Of a stretch of DNA of 22,419 bases, positions 1-5,636 are shown piece after piece. The notes under the pieces were generated by a model. The model did no database searches. It was not told the origin of the DNA and saw only the letters and a list, made by a program, of their open reading frames with translations. Position numbers and translations under genes: made by a program. The stretch covers positions 1 to 22,419 of IMG/VR virus record IMGVR_UViG_3300021471_000026. One strand, given 5' to 3'. This stretch comes from a virus. How positions within the stretch are numbered: the stretch's first letter is position 1; every line of letters begins with the position of its first letter.

Positions 1-2
1 AA

Positions 3-536
3 GGTTGGTGGACACAAAATATTGGTTTTAGAGACATCGGTAAATATGCAGTTCAAAGAAGAAAAGAATTGGGCAAAGATGATTTGGTATATTTGGGATA
101 TTTAGAGAGAGATATTTTAATAAAACACCCAGAGACGGGCAAAACTGCTTCAATAAGACTTGCTCATCCTGGTGGTGGAAGTGCTTATGCTATAAGCTAT
201 ACTCCGCAGAAGATAATTGAGAGTTATATAAATGACAAACCAAATGTTCTTTTGTTGGGGCATTTTCACAAAGCACTTCAAGGTTTCTACAGGAATGTCT
301 ATTATGTTCTTGTAGGAACTACACAAGATCAAACAACATTTATGAGAAAGAAAAAACTTCAGGCTGCTCTTGGTGGTTGGATTGTAGAAGTTGGTCAAGC
401 TCCAGATGGAGCAGTCAACAAGTTTAGGGCTCAATTCTTCCCATTCTTCGATAAGAAGTATTACATCATTAAGAAGTATTACTCAAATCCAGAGGCGGAG
501 GAATTACATAGAAAACCTGTGGAGGTAGAGTATTGA
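3..536 (+). CDS. Metallophosphoesterase, C-terminal part (5' end outside window)
   Basis: The reading frame is open from the left window edge (frame of base 3) to TGA at 534-536, so the gene starts upstream; the in-frame TTG at 69 has no ribosome binding site. The visible 177 residues fit the C-terminal half of a calcineurin-like phosphoesterase: a beta-strand ending in GHFHK (bases 258-272) is the family's last metal-binding motif GHxH, and an earlier AHPGGGSAY segment resembles the histidine-containing strand before it. The N-terminal DxH and GNHD motifs would lie outside the window. Family members hydrolyse phosphodiesters with two metal ions; the phage version, beside a helicase and a nuclease-like gene, may process DNA, which is inference. 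Its stop overlaps the next start. Confidence 0.7.
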   Translation, partial: GWWTQNIGFRDIGKYAVQRRKELGKDDLVYLGYLERDILIKHPETGKTASIRLAHPGGGSAYAISYTPQKIIESYINDKPNVLLLGHFHKALQGFYRNVYYVLVGTTQDQTTFMRKKKLQAALGGWIVEVGQAPDGAVNKFRAQFFPFFDKKYYIIKKYYSNPEAEELHRKPVEVEY

Positions 537-982
537 AGCTTACATGGGATAAGGTAGAAAAGATTATAATTGAGAATTTTAATGCAATCTATTATGGTTT
601 GGAGCCAGATGGAGAAAGTAAAATTACCCCAGAACAGGCAGAAATGATTTCAATATTCTTACAGAATGAGAGTCTCAAGTTGAGCAAAGAATTAGAAAAA
701 GATTATGCCAAACTTGGTTTACTCAAGAAAGGATATACATTAAGAAAGAGAAAAGTTAGAAAAAGGGTAGTTGAAGAGTATGGTTTATACGATGCTTCGG
801 AGAAGAAGATAGACCAGATCTGTTTGGAGGAAGATGATGAACTTGCGGAACTTTATTCAGAAATCCAAGAACTTGAAACTGCTATTAAAGGAAAACAGGA
901 ATTTATCAAGCAGATTGGGTATTTTTCAAAAAAGTGGGAACTCATTATTCCTCACATAAAGAGGGAGTTCTTTACCGAATGA
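533..982 (+). CDS. Hypothetical charged helical protein
   Basis: 149 residues, not recognised. Start TTG at 533 overlaps the previous stop (TTGA) and has GGAGG at 521-525. The sequence is predicted to be mostly helical, with a basic patch (KKGYTLRKRKVRKRVV, around residues 65-81) followed by an acidic coiled-coil-like stretch (EEDDELAELYSEIQELE). The basic/acidic pattern could suit nucleic acid or partner binding, but no motif supports a specific role. It sits in the early operon between the phosphoesterase and the YlqD-like gene. Confidence 0.6.
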   Translation: MKLTWDKVEKIIIENFNAIYYGLEPDGESKITPEQAEMISIFLQNESLKLSKELEKDYAKLGLLKKGYTLRKRKVRKRVVEEYGLYDASEKKIDQICLEEDDELAELYSEIQELETAIKGKQEFIKQIGYFSKKWELIIPHIKREFFTE

Positions 983-995
983 AAGGAGGTGAGAA

Positions 996-1403
996 GTGAA
1001 TATTTTAATTAAGGTGCCGATTTTTGTCAAAATAACCAAGAAATCTAAAAAGAAGATTATTAAGGAAATCAAGGAGCAGCAGGAAGAAGTGAATAAGATA
1101 GTTGAGCAGGTTAAGTCTGAAAAAAGAACTTTCCTTCTAAAAACTCTGACTCCTGACAATCCACAAGTAAAAGCAAAGTTGCAGCAGTATGATATAACTA
1201 TTAAAAATCTCCAGAAGCAGAGTGCTGATATGAAAGGAATGATAGATACAATACAGAACTCTGAAGAAGGAAGTTTGTATCCTATAGGTCAACTGGATGC
1301 GGTTGTTGAAATCAAAAAAGGAGATAATCTGGACGAAAAAATCTCTGATTTTAAGATAATTGTAAACGAGAATAGAGATATTATAGAAATAATAGGAGAT
1401 TAA
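996..1403 (+). CDS. YlqD-like protein
   Basis: 135 residues from GTG at 996, after AAAGGAGGT at 982-990. The layout matches the Bacillota YlqD family: an N-terminal beta-strand (VPIFVKITKKSKKKI), a long central coiled coil (about residues 18-90), then a C-terminal beta domain with LYPIGQLDAVVEIKKGDNLD and a closing strand IIVNENRDIIEI. Family members are about 130 residues and in hosts sit near ribosome-maturation genes (rimM, trmD); their function is not established. A copy in a phage replication operon is unusual. The assignment is from remembered family pattern only; a generic coiled-coil protein is the alternative. Confidence 0.5.
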   Translation: MNILIKVPIFVKITKKSKKKIIKEIKEQQEEVNKIVEQVKSEKRTFLLKTLTPDNPQVKAKLQQYDITIKNLQKQSADMKGMIDTIQNSEEGSLYPIGQLDAVVEIKKGDNLDEKISDFKIIVNENRDIIEIIGD

Positions 1404-1404
1404 T

Positions 1405-1746
1405 ATGGGACTTAACTGGAAAGAGGCTGAAAGGGAAATTGGGCGTTTTTTATGGGAACATGACAAACCTGACGATTGGCAAATTAAACCACGCACAGGG
1501 GAAATTCATGGTGTTGGTGCTGATGCAGAAAGTAAACATTTTATAGCTGAAGCAAAATTTACGAGAAACAAAAAAGGATTTAGAATCACTCTTGATATAA
1601 TGGATAAAATAAAAGAAAGAGCAGCCTCTAAAGGAAAACTCCCACTGGTGTATGTGAGGATGCCTTATGGAAAGTTTGTTGTTTTGGATCTTGAAACTTT
1701 TGGGATTTTAATAGAAGCTTACAAGGAGGTGAAAAATGGAGATTAA
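1405..1746 (+). CDS. Small PD-(D/E)XK-type nuclease, Holliday-junction resolvase-like
   Basis: 113 residues, ATG at 1405 one base after the previous stop, with an AGGAG-like site at 1395. The fold signature is an N-terminal helix with E9 and E11 (WKEAEREIGRFLW), then GAD (D40), then a strand carrying E49-A-K51 (FIAEAKF), which gives the D-(x)n-E-x-K catalytic set of restriction-endonuclease-like nucleases. A helix (IMDKIKERAASKGKLP) and strand (PLVYVRMPYGKFVVLDLE) follow, as in small phage and archaeal resolvase-like enzymes. Cutting branched or replicating DNA during phage replication is the likely role. The 3' end overlaps the next gene by 11 bases. Confidence 0.6.
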   Translation: MGLNWKEAEREIGRFLWEHDKPDDWQIKPRTGEIHGVGADAESKHFIAEAKFTRNKKGFRITLDIMDKIKERAASKGKLPLVYVRMPYGKFVVLDLETFGILIEAYKEVKNGD

Positions 1747-1945
1747 AGGACTATCGCTTGAACAAATTGAGAATAAGATATTTGAGAATGGGATTCCATT
1801 TTTGTTAAATTTTGAGCCTCTTTCCCCGAATCCCTTTGTGGTTTATTTTCCATCAACCGATTTAGACGAATTATACTTCGGCACACTTGAAGCTGCATTT
1901 AATGCCATTTTAAAGATAGGAGAAGCGGAGGGCAGAATTGATTGA
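1736..1945 (+). CDS. Hypothetical small protein
   Basis: 69 residues, not recognised. ATG at 1736 follows AAGGAGGT at 1724-1731; the gene overlaps the nuclease-like gene upstream by 11 bases and the helicase start downstream by 8 bases. Mixed alpha/beta composition with a hydrophobic central part (NPFVVYFPSTDLDELYFGTL). No membrane segment and no motif. The position just before a DnaB-type helicase is compatible with a replication accessory protein, but nothing in the sequence shows that. Confidence 0.55.
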   Translation: MEIKGLSLEQIENKIFENGIPFLLNFEPLSPNPFVVYFPSTDLDELYFGTLEAAFNAILKIGEAEGRID

Positions 1946-3236
1946 TGAAGAAGCAATTTTAAATTCTGGTTTACTTGATACAACAACTGAACAGGCTTAT
2001 CTGGGGGCAATTTTAATTGAGCCTGAACTAATACATGATGCAGAACTTAAGCCAGAAGACTTCTATAGTGCTGCCCATCAAGTTATATTTAAGGTCATGA
2101 AGAAACTTGCTAACAAAGAAATCCAGCCAGATTTGATTGCCCTCAACGATGAGCTTAAGAAAGAAGGGTTATTAGAGGAAGTTGGAGGATTCGGCTACCT
2201 TGCTTCTCTCTCATCCCTAACTCCAACTGCACTTAATTTCAAGACCTACGAAAAGATACTTAAAGACAAAGCAAGAAAGAGAAGGCTTCTGGAATCTATT
2301 ATGCAATCTTACGATGTTCTTGTAAAAGAACAGGATTTGGGGAAAGCTTATTCAATTCTTGACAGAGCTTTCTCTTTGGATGATGAGAAAAGAACTTTAA
2401 TGACTATGCGGGAAGCGATAATGGATTTCTCAAGAAGCTTGGAAAAGCAAGAGAATAAAGTTATTCTTCCTTCTGGTATTGATGAGATTGACAGAATAAT
2501 AGGAGGATTCGAGAGACAATCTCTTAATCTTATTGCGTGCAGACCTTCTGTTGGTAAGTCAACTACAGCTACGCAGATGATCGCTAATCAGCTGCTAAAC
2601 AGCGGGGAAGGTTTTTCAATCTTATTCTTCTCTCTTGAAATGAGTATTCAATCTGTTATGGAAAGAATGGTTAGTCAGATAACAAAAATTCCCCACAGAA
2701 AGATAAGATCAAGGAATTTAAGCAATGAAGATATGGAAAAGATAATCAACACTTTAAACACTCTTTACGACAAAAAATTAATTATCGACAACACTCCAAA
2801 TATTAGGACAGCTGACATTAGGAGAATTGCAAAGAAGGTAAAGAAGAAATATGGGTTAGACTATATCTATGTGGATTACATTCAAAGAATGCCTTATCCT
2901 GCAAAAAAAACTGTAGTCGAAGCTGTAACTGAAATATCAAGAGATTTGAAAAGTATTGCAGTAGAACTTGATGTTCCTGTAGTTGCTCTTTCACAGCTTA
3001 ATAGGAACTCTGAAGCAAGGGAAGAGCAAAGACCACAGATTTTTGATTTGCGAGATAGTGGAGCACTTGAGCAAGATGCGGATGTAGTAATTCTAATTTG
3101 GAGACCAACAGATAAAAATGGAATAAGACAAAGCAATGGAGAGTTTATTGTTGCGAAAAACAGAAACGGTGCAATAGGTGTTGTCAAGTTTGTATTTGAC
3201 GATGAGATTCTGTGGTTTGACACCAAAAGCGTATGA
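1938..3236 (+). CDS. dnaB: Replicative DNA helicase, DnaB family
   Basis: 432 residues, close to the usual bacterial DnaB length of about 450. Start TTG at 1938 has GGAGGG at 1928-1933. The N-terminal domain (about residues 15-120) shows the DnaB pattern EQAYLGAILIEPELI and FYSAAHQVIF. The RecA-like core carries Walker A in CRPSVGKST (around residues 199-208), motif H1a FFSLEMS (about 231), Walker B with VDYIQRM (about 313), H3 LSQLNRN (about 351), H4 RDSGALEQDADVV (about 372) and a basic C-terminal strand KNRNGAIG. It unwinds DNA at the phage fork as a hexamer. No DnaC/DnaI-type loader or primase is recognisable in the window, so those would be outside it or host-supplied. Confidence 0.95.
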   Translation: MIDEEAILNSGLLDTTTEQAYLGAILIEPELIHDAELKPEDFYSAAHQVIFKVMKKLANKEIQPDLIALNDELKKEGLLEEVGGFGYLASLSSLTPTALNFKTYEKILKDKARKRRLLESIMQSYDVLVKEQDLGKAYSILDRAFSLDDEKRTLMTMREAIMDFSRSLEKQENKVILPSGIDEIDRIIGGFERQSLNLIACRPSVGKSTTATQMIANQLLNSGEGFSILFFSLEMSIQSVMERMVSQITKIPHRKIRSRNLSNEDMEKIINTLNTLYDKKLIIDNTPNIRTADIRRIAKKVKKKYGLDYIYVDYIQRMPYPAKKTVVEAVTEISRDLKSIAVELDVPVVALSQLNRNSEAREEQRPQIFDLRDSGALEQDADVVILIWRPTDKNGIRQSNGEFIVAKNRNGAIGVVKFVFDDEILWFDTKSV

Positions 3237-3547
3237 GAGACGAGAAGATTATAAATATAGATATACTCCCAGAAAATGGAAAAGATAGAATTGAGTATGA
3301 GTCAAAAATTTACCAAGCGTCTCTTGGGTCTCCTATTTCTCAAATTTCTGTGTGGTCTTTAAAAATTCTAAAACAAGAAATAGAAAAATTACCAGAAGAC
3401 GAGAGAGAATTAATTTACTTGCACTTTTATGAAGGTATGGGTTATAGGCGAATGGCAAGAATTTTAAGAATGAGTAAAAATGGTGTTAAAAAGAAGATTA
3501 AGAGGATTCTTGAGAAACTTCGTTCCAGAATGGAAAGTGCCCTATAG
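3233..3547 (+). CDS. Sigma-70 region 4-like HTH transcription regulator
   Basis: 104 residues; ATG at 3233 overlaps the helicase stop as ATGA. The C-terminal half fits sigma-70 region 4: IEKLPEDERELIYLHFYEG, then GYRRMARILRMSKNGVKKK as helix-turn-helix, ending KRILEKLRSRM. There is no region 2, so it cannot be a complete sigma factor. The size and layout recall ArpU-type phage late-transcription regulators and other region-4-only proteins. At the end of the replication cluster, it is a plausible candidate for switching on the late operon of the opposite strand; that role is inference. Confidence 0.65.
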   Translation: MRDEKIINIDILPENGKDRIEYESKIYQASLGSPISQISVWSLKILKQEIEKLPEDERELIYLHFYEGMGYRRMARILRMSKNGVKKKIKRILEKLRSRMESAL

Positions 3548-3572
3548 GTTTATAATTAAAATGGAGGGTGAT

Positions 3573-3776
3573 ATGCTTGTTAAGTTTAACTGGGATTCAG
3601 AAGAAGATAGTCTTATAATTGAAGAATGTGAAGATACTACCTTTGAAGGTAGAAAAGTTATTGTTTCTACTTTTGGGGTATTTGATTTATCTGCTTATTA
3701 TGAATTAGAAGACAGCGGTGTTTTTTATGATACAAAAACTGGGAATCCGATAGGAGTGATCGATGAAATTGCCTAA
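3573..3776 (+). CDS. Hypothetical acidic protein
   Basis: 67 residues from ATG at 3573, chosen because GGAGGG at 3563-3568 lies just upstream. Longer in-frame starts at 3480 or 3561 run into the preceding gene or lack such a site. The protein is acidic with alternating beta-type strands (MLVKFNWDSEEDSLIIEE, KVIVSTFGVFDLS). It is not recognised, and overlaps the following metallopeptidase-like gene by 14 bases. Confidence 0.5.
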   Translation: MLVKFNWDSEEDSLIIEECEDTTFEGRKVIVSTFGVFDLSAYYELEDSGVFYDTKTGNPIGVIDEIA

Positions 3777-4095
3777 AATTGTAAAAGTAGGTTATCATGT
3801 TTATGAAGTAAGAGAAGTTGAAGATTTGGAGAAAATTGCTCCAAAAAACTTGGAAGTAAGTGGAATTTGGGGCTTTGTTGATTTTGAAAAAGCTATTATA
3901 TGGATAAAGAAAGATATTGAAGACAGGTGGAAGAAAACAACCTTTATCCATGAATTACTGCACACTATTCTGGAAGAAGCTGGGATGCCACAAGATTCAA
4001 AAGCCGAAAAACTCATTCTGTCTATTCAGAATGTGTTTGCACAGGTTTTTGAGGATAACGATTTTTCTTTCTTAAGAGATAAAACAGGGGAGTGA
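3763..4095 (+). CDS. ImmA/IrrE-like zinc metallopeptidase domain protein
   Basis: 110 residues, ATG at 3763 with TAGGAG just upstream. The zincin motif HELLH is present (FIHELLHTILEEAGM; H63, E64, H67), preceded by a strand (AIIWIKKDIEDRW) and followed by a helix, which is the compact layout of ImmA/IrrE-type (DUF955-like) phage peptidases. Those family members cleave repressors (ImmA) or regulators such as DdrO (IrrE), but many phage copies have unknown targets, and no cognate repressor is visible here. The last ten bases, including TGA at 4093-4095, lie inside the 5' end of the tRNA-Gln gene. Confidence 0.65.
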   Translation: MKLPKIVKVGYHVYEVREVEDLEKIAPKNLEVSGIWGFVDFEKAIIWIKKDIEDRWKKTTFIHELLHTILEEAGMPQDSKAEKLILSIQNVFAQVFEDNDFSFLRDKTGE

Positions 4096-4159
4096 TCTAA
4101 TGGTAGGATACCAGACTTTGGATCTGGTAGTTGAGGTTCGAGTCCTCGCTCCCCTGCCA
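4086..4159 (+). tRNA. tRNA-Gln (anticodon UUG)
   Basis: A full cloverleaf can be drawn by hand. Acceptor AGGGGAG (4086-4092) pairs with CTCCCCT (4149-4155), then discriminator G and an encoded CCA (4157-4159). The D arm has an ATC/GAT stem and GG in its loop. Anticodon stem CCAGA/TCTGG encloses loop CTTTGGA, anticodon TTG. The T arm is TGAGG/CCTCG around TTCGAGT. The weak A1-U72 pair is typical of tRNA-Gln. The 5' end overlaps the stop of the upstream gene, so the tRNA must be cut out of the operon transcript or have its own promoter. Confidence 0.93.
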
Positions 4160-4173
4160 AGAAAGGAGGAAAT

Positions 4174-4203
4174 ATGTTTTTAGGAGATAAAAGCGGAGGT
4201 TAA
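4174..4203 (+). CDS. Nine-codon leader-like micro-ORF
   Basis: After the tRNA comes a very strong ribosome binding site (AAAGGAGG, about 4163-4170), then ATG at 4174 opening a nine-codon frame (peptide MFLGDKSGG) that ends at TAA 4201-4203, one base before the ATG of the next gene. The ribosome binding site of that next gene (GGAGGT, 4195-4200) lies inside the micro-ORF. This geometry suits translational coupling: ribosomes ending on the micro-ORF would re-start at 4205. Whether the peptide itself does anything cannot be seen. Alternatively the first site is simply a spare ribosome binding site. Confidence 0.4.
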   Translation: MFLGDKSGG

Positions 4204-4204
4204 G

Positions 4205-4561
4205 ATGGAAAAGGATTGTCATTGCATTAATTTACTATATGCTCTGGTTGAGATAATGAAAGATATGACTCCAGAGCAAAGAAAAGAGTTTATGGACTTC
4301 GTATTGAAATACTTGGCAATTGTCAAGAAAGCAGAAGATGCGGAGCCAAGATACCCAATGGATCCATACCCTTATCCTGGTTTTCCTTATGAGCTACCTC
4401 ATGAACCATATACTATAACTTGGGGTTCCGATTCAACAGCAGAAGCTCCAGATAATTCACCGCCACCTTCTACGACTCCAAGAGATCCACATAAAATTAT
4501 TTTTGAAGACGACACAACTTGGGATAATTTGATAGACAGGTTTCTCTTCACATGCGAATGA
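4205..4561 (+). CDS. Hypothetical protein with Pro/Tyr-rich middle
   Basis: 118 residues, not recognised. ATG at 4205, with GGAGGT at 4195-4200. The N-terminal part is helical (CINLLYALVEIMKDMTPEQ); the middle is rich in Pro and Tyr (YPMDPYPYPGFPYELPHEPY) and then in Ser, Pro and Thr, probably disordered; the C-terminus is acidic. Cys5 and Cys7 flank a His (CHC). The low-complexity linker between two short folded ends suggests an adaptor, but that is only a guess. Confidence 0.55.
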   Translation: MEKDCHCINLLYALVEIMKDMTPEQRKEFMDFVLKYLAIVKKAEDAEPRYPMDPYPYPGFPYELPHEPYTITWGSDSTAEAPDNSPPPSTTPRDPHKIIFEDDTTWDNLIDRFLFTCE

Positions 4562-4854
4562 GCTACCAGAGTAGCACTAACCTTGTAAATAAGCGTTCAC
4601 AGGTGTTTAAAAAGGAATATAGAGCTTGGGGAAGAGTTTTTCACGGATATATTGTTAGACTTTCAGATGTGCAGAAGCATTTAGGTTTATTTAAGGATTT
4701 GGATCCTGTAGCTGGATATATGTGTTGGATTATGCCTGATCATATAACTGTGTTCTCACGAGAAGATCCAGAAGTTGAGTATAAAAACATCACCCCAAAA
4801 CAATTTAGGACTATTAAGAAGTATAAATTAAAAACATATACAATGATTGACTAA
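4552..4854 (+). CDS. Hypothetical protein
   Basis: 100 residues from ATG at 4552; ATG at 4558, which makes an ATGA overlap with the previous stop, is an equally good start giving 98 residues. No clear ribosome binding site precedes either, so translation is probably coupled to the upstream gene. Rich in aromatic residues (YRAWGRVFHGYIVRL, YMCWIMPDHITVF), with a basic C-terminus. No known motif. It ends just before the tRNA-like element. Confidence 0.5.
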   Translation: MRMSYQSSTNLVNKRSQVFKKEYRAWGRVFHGYIVRLSDVQKHLGLFKDLDPVAGYMCWIMPDHITVFSREDPEVEYKNITPKQFRTIKKYKLKTYTMID

Positions 4855-4855
4855 T

Positions 4856-4931
4856 GGGGCAGTCAGGGTTTCGCCTTGTTGGGGGATTTTTCCCCCAGCA
4901 AGTAACAGGGGTTCAATTCCCCTCTGCTCCA
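4856..4931 (+). ncRNA. tRNA-like element with a rod hairpin in place of the D/anticodon arms
   Basis: The ends are those of a tRNA. Acceptor GGGGCAG (4856-4862) pairs with CTGCTCC (4924-4930) over seven pairs including one G.U, followed by discriminator-like A. A perfect T arm AGGGG/CCCCT encloses TTCAATT (4907-4923). Total length is 76, as in a normal tRNA. Between them no normal D or anticodon arm forms. Instead CTTGTTGGGGG (4875-4885) pairs with CCCCCAGCAAG (4892-4902), eleven pairs with one G.U, around a six-base loop ATTTTT. CCA is not encoded. It could be a decayed tRNA, a tRNA mimic, or a processing signal. Confidence 0.55.
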
Positions 4932-4949
4932 TCAAGAAAGGAGGTTAAT

Positions 4950-5177
4950 GTGAGTGAGTTAGAAGAGAGAATAGAAGATTTGGAGATTAGAGTAGAAGAT
5001 ATTGAAAATGTTTTAAACACAGAAGAATTGATTGAGTATATCGCCTATGTTATAAGGGAACCAAGAGATACTATAAAACTAAATAGTTATATGATTAATC
5101 TTCTTGTTGCTATAATTGACTGGCTTGCTGAACATGAAGAAGTTAAGAAAAGATTGAAGGAGGTTTTGAATAAATAA
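4950..5177 (+). CDS. Coiled-coil protein
   Basis: 75 residues from GTG at 4950, after AAAGGAGG at 4937-4944. An upstream in-frame ATG at 4854 was rejected because it would translate the tRNA-like element. The first 28 residues are a clear heptad coiled coil (SELEERIEDLEIRVEDIENV); the rest is helical with a hydrophobic stretch (YMINLLVAIIDWLAEHEE) that is too charged at its ends to be a confident membrane segment. Probably oligomeric. Function unknown. Confidence 0.6.
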   Translation: MSELEERIEDLEIRVEDIENVLNTEELIEYIAYVIREPRDTIKLNSYMINLLVAIIDWLAEHEEVKKRLKEVLNK

Positions 5178-5210
5178 ACTTGCGATAGTGGACAAAAGTG
5201 TCCACCAAGT
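5178..5210 (+). promoter_or_regulatory. Palindrome/hairpin between two early genes
   Basis: GTGGACA (5188-5194), loop AAAG, TGTCCAC (5199-5205) is a perfect seven-pair inverted repeat. Outside it ACTTG (5178-5182) pairs with CAAGT (5206-5210). It lies in the 61-base gap between two early genes. As DNA it could be an operator for a dimeric repressor (GGAC-N6-GTCC); as RNA it could be a stability or processing hairpin. No U-run follows, so it is not an intrinsic terminator. Confidence 0.45.
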
Positions 5211-5238
5211 CAAGTAAAATTGAGAAAAGGAGGTTTGT

Positions 5239-5592
5239 ATGGATTTTAACATTGTATCTTTAGTAATCGTAGTGGTAGGTATCATAGGTTATGCTCTTTA
5301 TAAAGCATATATGAGCCTACCGCCAAAGGAAAAGAAGAATGTTCAAGAGATTCTTAAGAATCTTAAAAAAGGAGTGAAAGCGTATCCCTATCTTGTAACT
5401 ATCCTAAAGCTCTGGGGAATTGATGTTGATGAAGGTTGGGAAAAAGCTTTTGATTTGCTCAAAAAGACCGCCGAAAAGAAAGGGATTGTGCTTACTGATG
5501 ACGAATGGAAAAAGATAGGGACAGAGATTAAAAAGCAATGGTATAAGCTCTACAAGGAGATTACAGGAGAAGAGTGGGAAGATTCTGAATAA
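5239..5592 (+). CDS. Membrane-anchored hypothetical protein
   Basis: 117 residues; ATG at 5239 after AAAGGAGGT. One N-terminal membrane segment (about residues 6-24, IVSLVIVVVGIIGYALYKAY), with no cleavage site seen, followed by a basic, helical soluble domain (PPKEKKNVQEILKNLKKGVK) and an acidic, Trp-containing tail (TGEEWEDSE). Positive residues after the segment predict the C-terminal part is cytoplasmic. It is the last + strand gene before the structured RNA. A single-TM phage protein of this size could be involved in superinfection exclusion or lysis timing, but nothing proves it. Confidence 0.55.
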   Translation: MDFNIVSLVIVVVGIIGYALYKAYMSLPPKEKKNVQEILKNLKKGVKAYPYLVTILKLWGIDVDEGWEKAFDLLKKTAEKKGIVLTDDEWKKIGTEIKKQWYKLYKEITGEEWEDSE

Positions 5593-5603
5593 ATTTTATT
5601 CAG
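5585..5603. repeat. 19-bp near-perfect palindrome over a stop codon
   Basis: CTGAATAAA, one central T, then TTTATTCAG: nine-base arms overlapping the TAA stop of the membrane protein gene. GAATAA occurs again at 5609-5614, so a second hairpin TTATTC/GAATAA (5596-5601 with 5609-5614) competes with it. It may protect the 3' end of the mRNA or mark an operator. It is not followed by a T-run. Confidence 0.4.
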
Positions 5604-5636
5604 TTTGTGAATAATCTTGCGTTGTAAACTTTTGGG

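Noticed and set aside
3480-3572. Longer start for the acidic protein at 3480
   Set aside because: It overlaps the sigma-like gene by 68 bases without a ribosome binding site; ATG 3573 has GGAGGG directly upstream.
4854-4949. Protein start at ATG 4854 extending the coiled-coil gene
   Set aside because: This extension would translate straight through the tRNA-like element and has no ribosome binding site, while GTG 4950 has AAAGGAGG at the right distance.
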